A program made the translations under genes and the position numbers. Shown one piece after another: positions 43,787 through 54,934 of a stretch of DNA of 64,000 nt. The stretch spans positions 46,182 to 110,181 of the forward strand of contig ARYC01000578.1 in NCBI GenBank assembly GCA_000711775.1, read 5' to 3'. Each line of letters opens with the position of its first letter. The stretch's first letter is position 1. Source of the stretch: Oxytricha trifallax (Eukaryota > Ciliophora > Spirotrichea > Sporadotrichida > Oxytrichidae). The notes under the pieces were generated by a model, which was not told the DNA's origin, ran no database searches, and saw nothing but the letters and a program-made list of their open reading frames with translations.

Positions 43787-46700
43787 GTACTGAAAAACCC
43801 AGCTCTCAATATACCTATTGAAAAAGGGATAATGGTTTCAAGTGCCTTAGTTTTTGGATGTTAAATTGTTTTTAGCATTGCAACGTGGAAAAGGCCTGAT
43901 ATTTTTGCTAAACATTCAGCTCCAGTATTTTTGCTATTACAAGTGGCAATTTCACATTTTATTCCAATCCGTAATTTAAAACTGAAATTTACTAAAGTAA
44001 ATTTAATTATTTTTTTTGGGTATTATTATGAATTATTTTTGAGTTAGATGAGAAATCGAAGGTTTTATGTGAGATTGTTATTTATAAACGAAAATGATTT
44101 TTTTTTACTTTTCATTTTTATCTACTTGTGAATCTAGCTGTCTATAGTGAGCTAGCTTTCTTTAGTATTATTATCTATGCTTTTTCTGAACACCCTCTTA
44201 TAATCTCTTATCAAAATTTCTTAATATATATAATTATTATTCAATGATTTAATGCTAATTTAATATAGTTTCGCTTTAACAAAAAAAGTAACATATTTTT
44301 TTCTCTCAATTTTACTCTTATGATAAGTCTGGATATTTAAATAAGTAGTACCATGCGTCAATTTAAGACTTATATGGAAAATATCAAGTACCTCCCCTAA
44401 TTTCTATTTCTCTTAAATTAATGCTTTTTAAATTAGTAACTCAGATTGAAAGAATAGAATAGTCGGAATATTTCAGCCATTAAAATTCTGTAAGCAAAAC
44501 TAAGTCCTAAAAGATCTTTGATAACCAGATTTATTTCTGAGATATCAAATTCAGATAATCTCGTACAAAAAATTGGTAGATATTATTTATAAGTGTTAAA
44601 TACAATCTCATTAGCATTAGAGCATAAAAGGCAATTCATAGACAAGCACAGTTTAGTTTAAACCAATCCACTCATAAAAATTTAGAATATTAATTATTTT
44701 GCTTTCAAATTTATTATGCTTTGAAATGCAACTTTACTTGACTAGAGGGAAGGTCCTTTAGATGCAACTTAGAATTGTTTAATTTGAGTCTTTTGAACTT
44801 TCAAAGTAATAGTTATTCAATTACCTCATTTATAATTGTAGAAAAATTCAATACCTATCTCTGCTATATACTTTTTAATTATTAAGAAGAAATGCTGTTT
44901 TAAACTCTAGACTCAAATTTCTGTTCTTCTTTTCAATTTAAATGGCTATATATTTGTCAATTAAATAACTATATTTATCAAATCTGAAGGTAAGTATTTT
45001 TATTAATTTAGTTTGTTTCTATGTTTAAATTAAAATAGGTATTTATATATAATATCATTAATTCTTTAGTAAGGTTATTTAGTGCAGAAGCACCACATTA
45101 ACAAAAAATTTATGGGTTTAAGGTTTAAGTTATTAATTTTATACATTTTTATTACGATAGCTTTTTGAATTTTTTCCTTAAAAATTTTATTTTTTATCAG
45201 TTTTTTTATTAGTTCCAGTGAAGTTTTGATTTAGTTTAGAACTTTTCCATTAAAATCTCACTTAGTTTAACAACTAGGCACATATAAATTTTTGAAGCTA
45301 CAAAAGTAGTTCCTATTAAAATTTAACGAAATTAATACCAGGACTAATTATATTTAAACAAATTGAGTTCTAATTAGCAATATAAATTTATAAAATTAAG
45401 ATCCATCTCTAATTTAATATAATTATATATAACTAACTCTTTACTGATTGCATTAACTCCCAAATTTTTATATCTTCAAATAAATATCTCTAAAATATCT
45501 GATTAAGAGTTTTTGAGGTCTTTGAATGAGTCATAATTTAAAAAGGGTTTTCAATAGAATTTAAAAAATAAATATTTAAACTTATTTGATTTTTTATTTA
45601 TCATTAAAGTGACATAAATTAATAACAAATTTATTAAAATTCGTATTTTTAATTTTTTAATCATAATTTACTGTTTTTGCATTCACTTTTAGCTTCTATA
45701 ATTATTTAAAAATAGAAATACTTTTTTTAACCTAGATATCTTTCCCACTACTCAACCTATAAAAATATTTTTTATGAAGTTTTTCATACGATAAATCTAA
45801 CTCAATCATGAAATTTTTGGTTATATTATTCAAGTTCTTTTATTAATTTAACTTAATCCATCAATCTTTATGTTGACAAGATCATATAACAAAAAAACAT
45901 ATTTTAAAATTTTAAGATTTTCTTTATGAACATTTTATTGATTATTATGCATATTTTTTATTTTCAAAAATTATATTATCCTAAATCAACTTCATTCTTA
46001 ATATATCTAAAATAGTTAAATAAATTTTTTGACTTTATATAAATTATTTTATAATTGCAATAAATCTATGAGAAATAAAATAAAGTTATTTGACTGTTTT
46101 TCATAAAATTTTGACGAATGAAGTTGATAAAAGATATAAAAATTATTTAAAAAATATTATTGCCTTATAGTCAATATATTTTATATAAAGATATTGTTTA
46201 AAAAATTTCTATTTAAATTCCATTATTATTATAGGATATAGCGACAAAAAGTCCCATAGATGTACTGAATTTAATGAAATAACTTGTATTATGTAACCAT
46301 AAATTTCATGATTATTTAAATGCAACTTGCGAAAACTAACCATATAAAAAGGTTTTTTATAGGAGAGAGTGGGATATAGGGAGGTGGGGATGGGTTTGAG
46401 GTGTGAGGTGGGGTATTTCGGTTAGAACAAATACTTTTGATTATAAATATATATGGTATTTGGGGTTCTATGTAGTCATACTTGGCTCTATACATCTATA
46501 TTTCTTATATTAAATGGAGTTGGATCTGCATCTGTAATTATAGGAATCAGTGGAATCTATGAAATAATATATAATTATCAAACTAATATTAATAGATATT
46601 TCTTTAATTTAATTATGAACTCTCTTCCGTGGTAATGCTCTCAACTGCTTTAGGATTACTCATATAAAAAATATCTACTTTGATAAAATAATTTGTAATA

Positions 46701-49700
46701 TATTATATACGTTTCATATAGTTAAGAAAAAAGCTTAAAAAATCAAGTTCTCCAACTTCACTAGATACAGAACATGAAATTATTTTATATTAACAATTTT
46801 TTTAATATGAATGAGGAACTCTAAACTCTTTTTAACAATCTACCAGAAGGAATAAATTTTATTTTTAATATTTCAGTGCATTTCATTTATATATTTTTAT
46901 ATAATAATATTTTTTTAAATTAGAATTGCACTATATGATCCAATTACAATGAAAATTTCACTAATGAATGAAGAGTTCTTATTAATTTATTAAATATTTC
47001 AACATAAAAAAATTGAATCTAGTTTAATAAAAAAAGTTCAAAAGGCTCTTTAATATTAAAGAATCGGCCAAATAAAATATAAACGAATAAATTGAGCAAA
47101 AAGGATCTCAAAATAAAAAATCTTAAGCTTTTGATAATATTGACACCGCAAAGAGCCCTGCTGATATATAATAAATTGATAGCTAACATTAAAGTTTTAA
47201 TATAGCAAATAACAACTAATAATAAATTTTTGGACACATATTTATTCGATCCACGTTTTAAAGTAATATTATGCAAATCTTTTTTAAAAATTATAATAAA
47301 TTTGAAGAATAATTTTGAAAAAATATAAATGCAGAATAATTATACTACGAAAATATACTAAAATTTAATTTAAGCTTAAATAGCTAAATCAAACTATAAA
47401 AAATAAATAGACTAATCATTTTATATATTAGTAAAATAAATTATTCAAAGATTCAATATAATAAAATTTTATAAAATTGACCCTTAATAACTTTAATGTT
47501 AATATAATATGCTTAAAATTAAATATATTTAATCTAAATTTCATATTGTTAATTTTTGACCCACTTTAAATTATATATTCTCCATTCGTAAATAATGGCT
47601 CTAGCACATTTATAATAAGATATACTTTTAAAATTTTAAATTCGTACAATTTAAATTACAAATTTCTGATTAAGAAGTTAAATTGAATAATTATTAATTT
47701 TAAAACCCCTATATTTATTGAAAAATAAACTCAAGAACAGTTTGAAAAATTATAAATTTTATTGAATCTTTAATTTTATTATTTAAAATGTCTGTACGTC
47801 CCAAGATTATAACTATTCAATTACGGTAAACAATAATCAAAAGAGGAAAATATTAATTAGTGCGCTGATTAGCAAAAATATAACATCTTGGAAGCTTCAA
47901 AAATTTAGGGAAATAATTTGCATTAATAATATTTCAAAATTCTCCCTGATCTTTTTAATCTATTTTAATTTATCAAACAATGACATCACATTCCAATGGA
48001 AGTTTTAAATTAAAATTAAATAATATTAAGAACATTAACATTAGTTTATTAAATAAATTATTATTAAAAGTTCAAGTGAGCAACCACCAGAGTACTAAAT
48101 TAATACAATTTTATTTTCTTTACCTGACAATCTTTAAATATAAATAATTATTTAAATTTTATAATCTAAGAATCAAAGTTATCATTCAAGAATTAAGTCC
48201 ATAACATGATTTTGACCAAGAACATCACAACTATTATTATTTTCTTTTTTTATAATTTCTTAAGATCAACTATGATAAATTACGAGAACATTAAAATAGA
48301 GAACTATTTCTACGAGATGTTGACAGCTACGGTCTCCCATGATATGAGAACTCCACTTAACTTTAAAATTAAATATATATATTACAAATTTATATTATAT
48401 TATAACGCTATTCAGGGACTTTTGAAAAATCTAGAACTATTTATTAATGATCCGAGAGGCAAGAAGTTTTTGCAAATAATTTAGAATTCTTCGAGCTTCT
48501 TGACATTTCTGGTAAACGATCTATTGGACTTTTTCCAAATAAAAAATGGTAAATTTAGAATAAATAATTCGACAGTTGATAAAATATAATAATTAAATAT
48601 TCTTAAATGTTGACTTGCAGACAACTTATAAATATTATTGTAGGATTGAAAAATATTTGAATTAAGTTTAATGAATTTTATAGAATTGTAATCAAATACA
48701 AGTTTCAATGCTTATTAGGTTTAGAATTTAAAAATATAATAATAAAAGTTTGATCTTACTTTAATCGACATACTTTTACAATACATCTTAATAGAAAGGT
48801 ATATTTTCTTAACTTTTTAAGAAACTCTTAAATAATAAGCAAAATTTGTAATTATCAAAACGGATGAGGAAATATATCAAAAATAATAATTATTGACGAT
48901 TTAATAATTATTTAAATTTTAAAAGATATATTTTACTATAATAATTTATTTTAACATTCCAAAATCTAGTAGAGATGTTCTCTGTTGGAGCAAATGAAAA
49001 AGGTCTATAAGTTTTATTTATTCCAGAAGTTGATTTTCCAAAATAAATTAAAATTGATGAATAAAGAACAAAATAAATACTGTTAAATTTACTTTAAAAT
49101 GCTCTCAAATTCACATTTAAGGGCTCTATTCATATATCACTCTGCTATGAAAATTTAATATTTTTAATTCAATTTAATTACAGAGTTTTTTTTTAAGTTT
49201 TAATTGAAAAGATCTATAAAGGTATTAGTGGTTAATTTTAGTAGAAAATCATAAAATTATAACATCATATTTAAATTAAAAAAGCATAAATATTTTACAT
49301 CTATAGACTCAAATAACAAATCTTTCCTTTTAATTTATTTATAATGCATTTTAATATATCAATGAAAAAGAGGATTAACAAATTAGAGTAAGTGTAGCAG
49401 ATACAGGTGAATTAAAATTCTAAAATTAATTAAACTTTTATAAAGTGTTGGCATTAAAAAAGAAGATCAGGAAAAATTATTTAAAATATTCGGTAAACTG
49501 GAATAAACTTCAGAAATTAACACATCAGGAATAGGCCTTGGCTTAGGCATATGTAAGAATCTTGTTGAAATGCTTGGCGGTAAAATTTCGATCGATAATG
49601 ACTATCAAAATGGGGCTAAATTCACTTTTACTATAAAATGCGAAGCTATTCTTAATGAATCATAAGAACATGATAGTTGCTTTTTATATTAATCAGAAGA

Positions 49701-52700
49701 TGCCTTCCAAAATTTCAACTAACCATTAGGAATAAAAGGATTATTTTCAAAATAAATAAATGGGTCTTTTAATATTAAAATTTTTTTCATATGCAATAAT
49801 TATTAAATTCCTTTTTAGGTTTAGAAATTTAATTTTAATGGTTCTCATTAAGATATAAAAATTATATTAATTATTATTTAGAATATAAGAACAACAATGC
49901 CCGATGATAGTATCATAATTAAAATCAAATAAATTTATATCGTAGTCAATCCAAAAATCTATCATTGATTAACAAATTAGCAACTGTCTAAGTGGAGATC
50001 ACCTATAATTAATATAATTATAAACCCATCTGTGAATAAAAGAAATTAAAATAGGGATAATCAACTGTTACTCTTAAATATTTTAACGATTAAATTCCTT
50101 TCTTAAAATGTCTAACACTAATATAATTATCAAAGATAATTTGTACTATTAAATGAGCATTTGTCCCAATATATATTTATTTATTGTTTCTTTAAAGAAA
50201 AAAACTTTATATATAGTCTAAAGAGTAAAACCCTTTATTCAGAAATGTAGTTCGAATTTTATTTTTAAGAATTTATTATTACTTTTTTTGTGTTTATGAA
50301 AACCATTTATAAATTGAGAGTGATTTACTAATTATAAAAAGCACAAACGATAAATTTAAAGGCTTTTTTTCTTAAAAATTATAAACTCTATTTAATTAAT
50401 CTTTACTTTTCAACTAATTATGATTAATTATAAATTAATCAAATAACATAACTTTTTATTTGGGCTTTATGAATTTTAAAATCTAAAAAATTCTTATAAA
50501 ATTTTTTTCTATTGATCATAACTAGAATTTCAAAAATTGATTTAATTATAATTATTTTTATTGCTATATTCTTAAAATCACAAAATTTTTAATGGAAATT
50601 TATTATAAGAAGCCAAAACACAGATATGCATGAGGGAGTCCATTTATTTGACATAAAGGAATTTTACAGTCATAAAAGCATTATTAATAACCAAAATTAA
50701 ATCTAAAGTAATTTCAGTTGTTGCCATAAAAATATTGAGTAATAAAATATAACAGAAAATAAAATGACAATCTTAGATCTAGATGAAGGGAAGTTGAAAT
50801 TTTTCATAATATTAAATATATAATACGATATTTTAAGATAGATATTGATTTTAACAACGATAATGAATTCTATGAAAGTAAGTATTCAAACTCCTGATAC
50901 CTATGACTTTATTAATTGATAATTAGAAAAAAACTGAGTTTATAAGAAATATGAAAGAAAATCATAAGAAATTTTGAGAATAAACTAAAATCAAAGCCAA
51001 ATATTCATACAATTTTTTTTAATTTCTTTTATAATTTGAATTTTCATTTCTCCATTAGATAATATTTTAATTTCTTGTTTATTTTTTATTTAAAAAATTC
51101 CTTTCTTAGAAAATCATTTACTTTCAATAATTTCTACGAAAAAAATCAATCTTAAAATATTATTTTTAAACGAATCAAACCCCAAATATTTTAAGTAGTT
51201 TGAATCAGTTTTTATTGCTAAAAATATTGAAATTAGTGCATTTTTTATTAGATCTTACTTGCAGTTAATTAAATATTTTAATAATGCGGGATTTGGATTA
51301 ATTATTGTGAGGAACACGTAGATCTATTGATCATTTTACTTAAATGATATGATGATTGAATAAAGAATAACTTAATCCTGTTTTAAATCATACTTCTAAA
51401 GCAAATCTGCTTGTCAAATTTTTTGATACTGTAATCTTATGATATACCGTTTCTTTTTCTCTATTGACCTAGAAAACTCTGATGTTTTCTTAAATTTCTT
51501 GAGTTATTATCTCTACCTAATTATATCAAATGCATATAAATATAATAGAACATCATAATAACATCAGTTTAAATGATTGAATTTAATTCCCAATTTTAAA
51601 AGACAAGTTTTGAATTATGTAACTATATAATTAAAAACAGAGAACTTAAGAGCATAATATTTTAGAAGATTCATACTTAAAATGATGCAGTATTTATTAT
51701 AGTACTTTTATATCCAGGTCTGGTAGGATAGATACAGCAACCTTGAAATTTTTTAGTAACCATTTCATCTCCTTTAGAGTTAAAAAGCGAATAAAGTATA
51801 TAAGGAGTGAAAAACCTAGAATCTTATAAGATAAAAAAATCATTCTAAAGAAACAAACAACAAGATAGATAATAATTGATATCAGAGCTTAAAAGTTATA
51901 TAATTTTTGAAATTATACTCTAGATAAAGTTTTTACTTATTAAGACCTCACATCCAATTTTAATCCAATAATATTATTATGGAATTTTACAATGAGTAAA
52001 TAAGTCTTATTTAGCAAGAGATTAGTATAGTTGATTTAAAATAAAGCTCTATGCAATTATCAATACCCAAGAATATGTAGCTATTTCGTATCTTTACCTA
52101 AATGACAGTAAAATACTGAATTATATTATGAAGATACTTAGTAGCAAATATCTTCTAAATAAAAACCTAGGATTTTTAAACTTTAAATTTTTGCAAAGAA
52201 GTTGATACCTTTAAATACTATACTTGCCAGTGTGTAAGGTATTAAAAGATTTCAATAGATCTTAAAAAGTTGAGTCCTTTTTTTAGCACGGTTAAGGACT
52301 CTTGACTTCAGAAACTTTTCAGAAAATAATTAGTTAAAGGTGTGCAACATTTTTGAAATTTTGCATTATACCACAATATTAATTTATTGCAATTAGCCTG
52401 AAATTTTCTATTTAAATTGTAAAGGTGAGAAAGATTAATAGTAATTAGTAATTTAGTATCTTGATCAAGTTCTAGATGAAAGGAAAGATATAATCAATTA
52501 AAAGTCATGAATCAGAGCTCACAATAATCTAAATTATTAGCAACATTGATGATACAAAGCTTAAAAAGTTGACACATCATGAATTCAAAGTACACTTAAA
52601 TAAATTACATTTAAACCATAATCATCTACATTAAATATTAAATCAAATAAAGAAAGCCTAATATACATAATTGAAGATTTTTAAAGTAAAAGCTTTATCA

Positions 52701-53876
52701 AGATACTAATGGGTTTGGGATTTCGATTAAAAAATTAATCAATCTATATAAGAGTTTGTTTGTTTTTCTATTAGGATTTAGACAATGACGAAGAACAATA
52801 AATTTCCACAAATCCTAACTGCCATTGTGAAAAGAAAAGTGAAATTCTAGTTGTAGATGACAATATTTTCAACTTAGTCACTATTTAATCAATTTTAGAA
52901 CTTAAATTTGGACTCAAATCAGATAGAGCAACATTAGGGATGAAATTATATAGCGCACATATAATTTAATCAGGAAATAAAATTATATATTAATATTAAT
53001 TAAAAATTCGAATTTATTACAAATCGGAATGGTAATTATGTTTATTAGTTGATTTCAAAATATTTTTATTTAAATATTATAATATTAGTATATAAGGAAA
53101 GTAAATCAATTCCATTTTTAAAGGAGTTACCCTTTTCAGATATTCTTTAATTATACATGTCATATCTCCTGTCTAAAATGATATCAAAGAAAGTATCAAT
53201 TAAAAATATTTAGCAAGTATTGAATTTTCATCAATCATACTTTTAATTAACTTAATTTCACTGAGTTATTATCCACTATGCAATATTTAAAAACTTATTT
53301 TCGAATGTATTATAAATTATTTTCTCACTAAAAAAAATTTCAATTAATTTAATATTTGTTTTATCATAATTTATAACTCTCCTCTTAATAGCAACACACG
53401 GTCTAGAAGGTTATATTTTTGAATTTTAATTAAATATTTAAGCTTTTGAACTTTTTAAACAGAGAATTCTTGATAATTAAATTTACTGCGATAATCCTAA
53501 TTGCCCTAATCGAACAATCAAAGGCTATAACTTAATTTTGATGGATTGCAACATGCCTATTATGGATGGTTTTTAGTCAACTTTAGAGATCAGACAATTT
53601 GAAGAGTCTTTATGCGATGGTAAACAGGATTAACTGGAAAAATCAACTATCATCGCTTTAACATTTATATAAATTGTAGAAAATAAATATTAAATTAATT
53701 CAACAGCATACACAGCTGACCTATTTAAATAAAAATGCTTCGAAGTTGGTATGAATGATTTTCTAACAAAGCCAGTGAGTGCTGAGCAAATCGAACAAGT
53801 TCTAAAACTTAAATAATTGTTAAAGTTTATATTTATTTAAAAATTTAAAACTTTCAAGATCCAAAATATGAATTGA
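43787..53876 (+). CDS. HK-4: complete hybrid sensor histidine kinase gene in MDS/IES arrangement
   Basis: Plus-strand segments in order. Membrane: 43787-~43990 (IPIEKGIMVSSALVFGC..., FIPIRN), ~46450-46690 (MVFGVLCSHTWLYTSIFLIL). Then ~46700-46765 (SYSQEKSLKNQVLQLHQIQN). PAS-like: ~46795-46850 (EELQTLFNNLPEGI), ~46930-46978 (LYDPITMKISLMNE), 47040-~47270 (FKRLFNIKES..., Gln/Asn-rich). HisKA: ~48206-48560 (ATVSHDMRTPLN-AIQGLL). HATPase: ~48965-49145 (IDEQRTKQILLNLLQNALKF) and ~49370-49735 (VSVADTG-VGI, TSGIGLGLGICKNLVEML). Receiver: ~52785-53820, tail to TGA 53874-53876. Non-scrambled, and no TBE splits its coding segments. By homology a membrane phosphorelay protein. Confidence 0.87.
46360..46432. 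repeat. G-rich terminus-like sequence upstream of HK-4 membrane segment 2
   Basis: GGGAGGTGGGGATGGGTTTG, GTGAGGTGGGGTATTTCGG, then GTTAGAACA resemble the inverted end of the palindromic element (GGTCTCGGTCGGAACA at 39887-39902). Likely the right end of an old related element filling the 44.0-46.4 kb HK-4 IES. The left end was not found. Confidence 0.4.
46979..47039 (+). other. IES in HK-4, pointer AGTTC
   Basis: AGTTC at 46974-46978 and 47035-47039. Removal joins MNEE to FKRLFN in frame. The position is the same as the GAGTT-flanked IES in HK-1 (2040-2098), and the lengths are similar (61 and 59 bp). Confidence 0.8.
48206..48560 (+). CDS. HK-4 MDSs: HisKA domain
   Basis: After removing two IESs it reads ILTKNITTMINYENIKIEN, YFYEMLTATVSHDMRTPLNA, IQGLLKNLELFINDPRGKKF, LQIIQNSSSFLTFLVNDLLD, FFQIKNGKF. 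The His in SHDMRTPLN is the predicted autophosphorylation site. A minus-strand open frame at 48481-48708 is its antisense. Confidence 0.92.
48235..48273 (+). other. IES in HK-4, pointer CAACTAT
   Basis: CAACTAT at 48228-48234 and 48267-48273. Removal joins KNITT to MINYENIKIEN in frame. 39 bp. Confidence 0.8.
48362..48406 (+). other. IES in HK-4 HisKA, pointer TAAC
   Basis: TAAC at 48358-48361 and 48403-48406. Removal restores MRTPLN-AIQGLL. HK-5 has an IES within two codons of this place (875 bp, pointer AAT); HK-3 has none. 45 bp. Confidence 0.85.
48965..49735 (+). CDS. HK-4 MDSs: HATPase_c domain
   Basis: Reads VEMFSVGANEKGLQVLFIPE, then IDEQRTKQILLNLLQNALKF (N box), FKGSIHISL, an IES, QIRVSVADTG-VGIKKEDQEK, LFKIFGKLEQ, TSGIGLGLGICKNLVEMLGG (G2), KISIDNDYQNGAKFTFTIKC. 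ATP-binding half of the kinase; all signature boxes are present. Confidence 0.9.
49410..49447 (+). other. IES in HK-4 ATPase G1 box, pointer GTG
   Basis: GTG at 49407-49409 and 49445-49447. Removal joins ADTG to VGIKKED, rebuilding the G1 motif. 38 bp. Confidence 0.8.
49750..51170. other. HK-4 IES with a possible small linker MDS
   Basis: Mostly AT-rich, non-coding. Around 50625-50800 a frame reads EGVHLFDIKEFYSHKSIINN, then NFSCCHKNIEQQNITENK, ILDLDEGKLK, with TAA/TAG as sense and fewer A/T runs; it could be a variable linker between ATPase and receiver. No counterpart was found in the other HK loci, so support is weak. Confidence 0.35.
51176..52725 (+). mobile_element. Decayed TBE remnant inside an HK-4 IES
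   Basis: The left end CAAACCCCAAATATTTTAAG and following sequence (TTTGAATCAGTTTTTATTG, ATTAGTGCATTTTTTATTAG) match the TBE-6 left end with many substitutions; the right end CAAGATACTAATGGGTTTGG through GGGATTTCG (52725) matches the inverse end. Internal matches: transposase region (AGAGAACTTAAGAGCATAAT, ATATCCAGGTCTGGTAGGAT, GATACAGCAACCTTGAA at 51640-51745) and the kinase DFN region (AGATTTCAATAGATCTTAAA near 52246). The 22-kDa gene and much of the rest are deleted. Possible target copies AAT (51173-51175) and ATT (52726-52728). Confidence 0.82.
52785..53876 (+). CDS. HK-4 MDSs: receiver domain and C-terminus
   Basis: After removing three IESs: EILVVDDNIFNLVTIQSILE, LKFGLKSDRATHGLEAFELF, KQRILDNQ..., YNLILMDCNMPIMDGFQSTL (phospho-acceptor Asp in LMDCNMP), EIRQFEES, STIIALTAYTADLFKQKCFE, VGMNDFLTKPVSAEQIEQVL, then a basic tail ending IQNMN at TGA 53874-53876. 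Best receiver domain in the window and the reference for HK-2 and HK-3. Confidence 0.92.
52934..53396 (+). other. IES in HK-4 receiver, pointer AGCAACA (463 bp)
   Basis: AGCAACA at 52927-52933 and 53390-53396. Removal joins KSDRAT to HGLEA in frame. Confidence 0.85.
53410..53452 (+). other. IES in HK-4 receiver, pointer AAG (43 bp)
   Basis: AAG at 53407-53409 and 53450-53452. Removal gives THGLEAFELFKQR. An IES sits at the same codon in HK-2 (5378-5402). Confidence 0.8.
53664..53705 (+). other. IES in HK-4 receiver, pointer AACA (42 bp)
   Basis: AACA at 53660-53663 and 53702-53705. Removal joins STIIALT to AYTADLFKQK. HK-2 has an IES here too; HK-3 is uninterrupted (HIVALTAYSTD). Confidence 0.85.
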
Positions 53877-53879
53877 TAA

Positions 53880-54630
53880 TCCATTAAAATTTGTTTGTTA
53901 CAAACTTTAATATTTTGATTAAATTTTAAAATTAATTCTATCATACCTATATTGGCTTAATTTGAAATATAATAAATTAATAAATAAGATTAGGTCAATA
54001 AATTGTAATTTATTATTAAAAACAAATATCAAATAAATTTATATATCAATATATTTAGTAAAAGGATCTATAATATAATTAAATTAAAAATAAATTCTGA
54101 CAAAAAAACACTTTGATAAATTAATAATCACCATTTTTGTAATAAAAATATATTAAATGAAGATTTTATATTTTACTCTCTAAATTAATTTATATAATCT
54201 ATTTCAACTAATTTATTTATTATTTAAAATTATCAAAAGTTAAATTCAAAAAACGAATAATTTATAAAATTAGAAATAAATTATAATTTATTTGAATATA
54301 TGTATAAATTTTATACAATGTTTTATTGGATATGCATCATAAATTAATATATGTTTGCATTTAATAATTATAAAATAAATTAAACTATTTTTGTATTCAT
54401 GAAATTAACATTATAATAATTAATCAATTCTATTTAATAGATTAAATCATAGTTTCTCATATTTGTAAAATTAAGGATTCAACCTATTTTAGCTTATCTC
54501 TCTGTTTTTAGATGTATTACTATTAAATTAGCACCATTATATAGTATATTATAGAACATTCTATTGTTTGTTTTTGTTATTGTTATAGTTTAGAATTTAG
54601 CTATTTTAAGAATATTGTTTAATTTCAAGT
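53880..54630. other. AT-rich spacer
   Basis: Between the HK-4 stop and the next coding island. No gene, RNA or repeat recognised. Confidence 0.5.
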
Positions 54631-54639
54631 TATATTTCA

Positions 54640-54930
54640 GGGAGTTGGAGTGGCAAGCGCAATGATGCATGCAGCCATACAAATACCTTACGCTGAATTG
54701 CATGCCAATATTGCAGGTGCAACACCTATAAATTATTTTAGTTGATATCGAAAAATCTAAATAATTTTATAAATAAAAAATATCCTATACCGCCTGTGCT
54801 GACTCCAGCAACTCCTCCTGCGCCTGCAACACAGGCGACCCAAAGAGTATTACAGCCAGAGTAACAAATTCCTGCCGAAATTAACCCGCATTAAACTCTG
54901 ATTTACATTATGGACACTATGAGCAGATTT
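54640..54930 (+). CDS. Two MDSs of an unidentified Ala/Pro-rich gene
   Basis: GC-richer island. Segment 1 reads GVGVASAMMHAAIQIPYAEL, HANIAGATP; segment 2 reads IPPVLTPATPPAPATQATQ, RVLQPEQQIPAEINPHQTL, with TAA/TAG as Gln. A 59 bp IES with a 6 bp pointer separates them in perfect frame. An AG (TTTCAGGGAGTTGG) just before segment 1 could be an intron acceptor or MDS edge. The Pro/Ala/Thr/Gln tail looks like a disordered region. Family not recognised; the 5' and 3' parts are elsewhere. Confidence 0.65.
54731..54789 (+). other. IES with pointer CCTATA (59 bp)
   Basis: CCTATA at 54725-54730 and 54784-54789. Removal joins GATP to IPPVLTPA. The spacer contains TGA in this frame, so it must be removed for translation. 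Confidence 0.85.
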
Positions 54931-54934
54931 ATAT

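Noticed and set aside
47019-47276. Minus-strand hydrophobic frame of 85 codons
   Set aside because: It is the antisense of the HK-4 PAS-like segment (FKRLFNIKES and a Gln/Asn-rich linker), which matches HK-1 and HK-5 on the plus strand.
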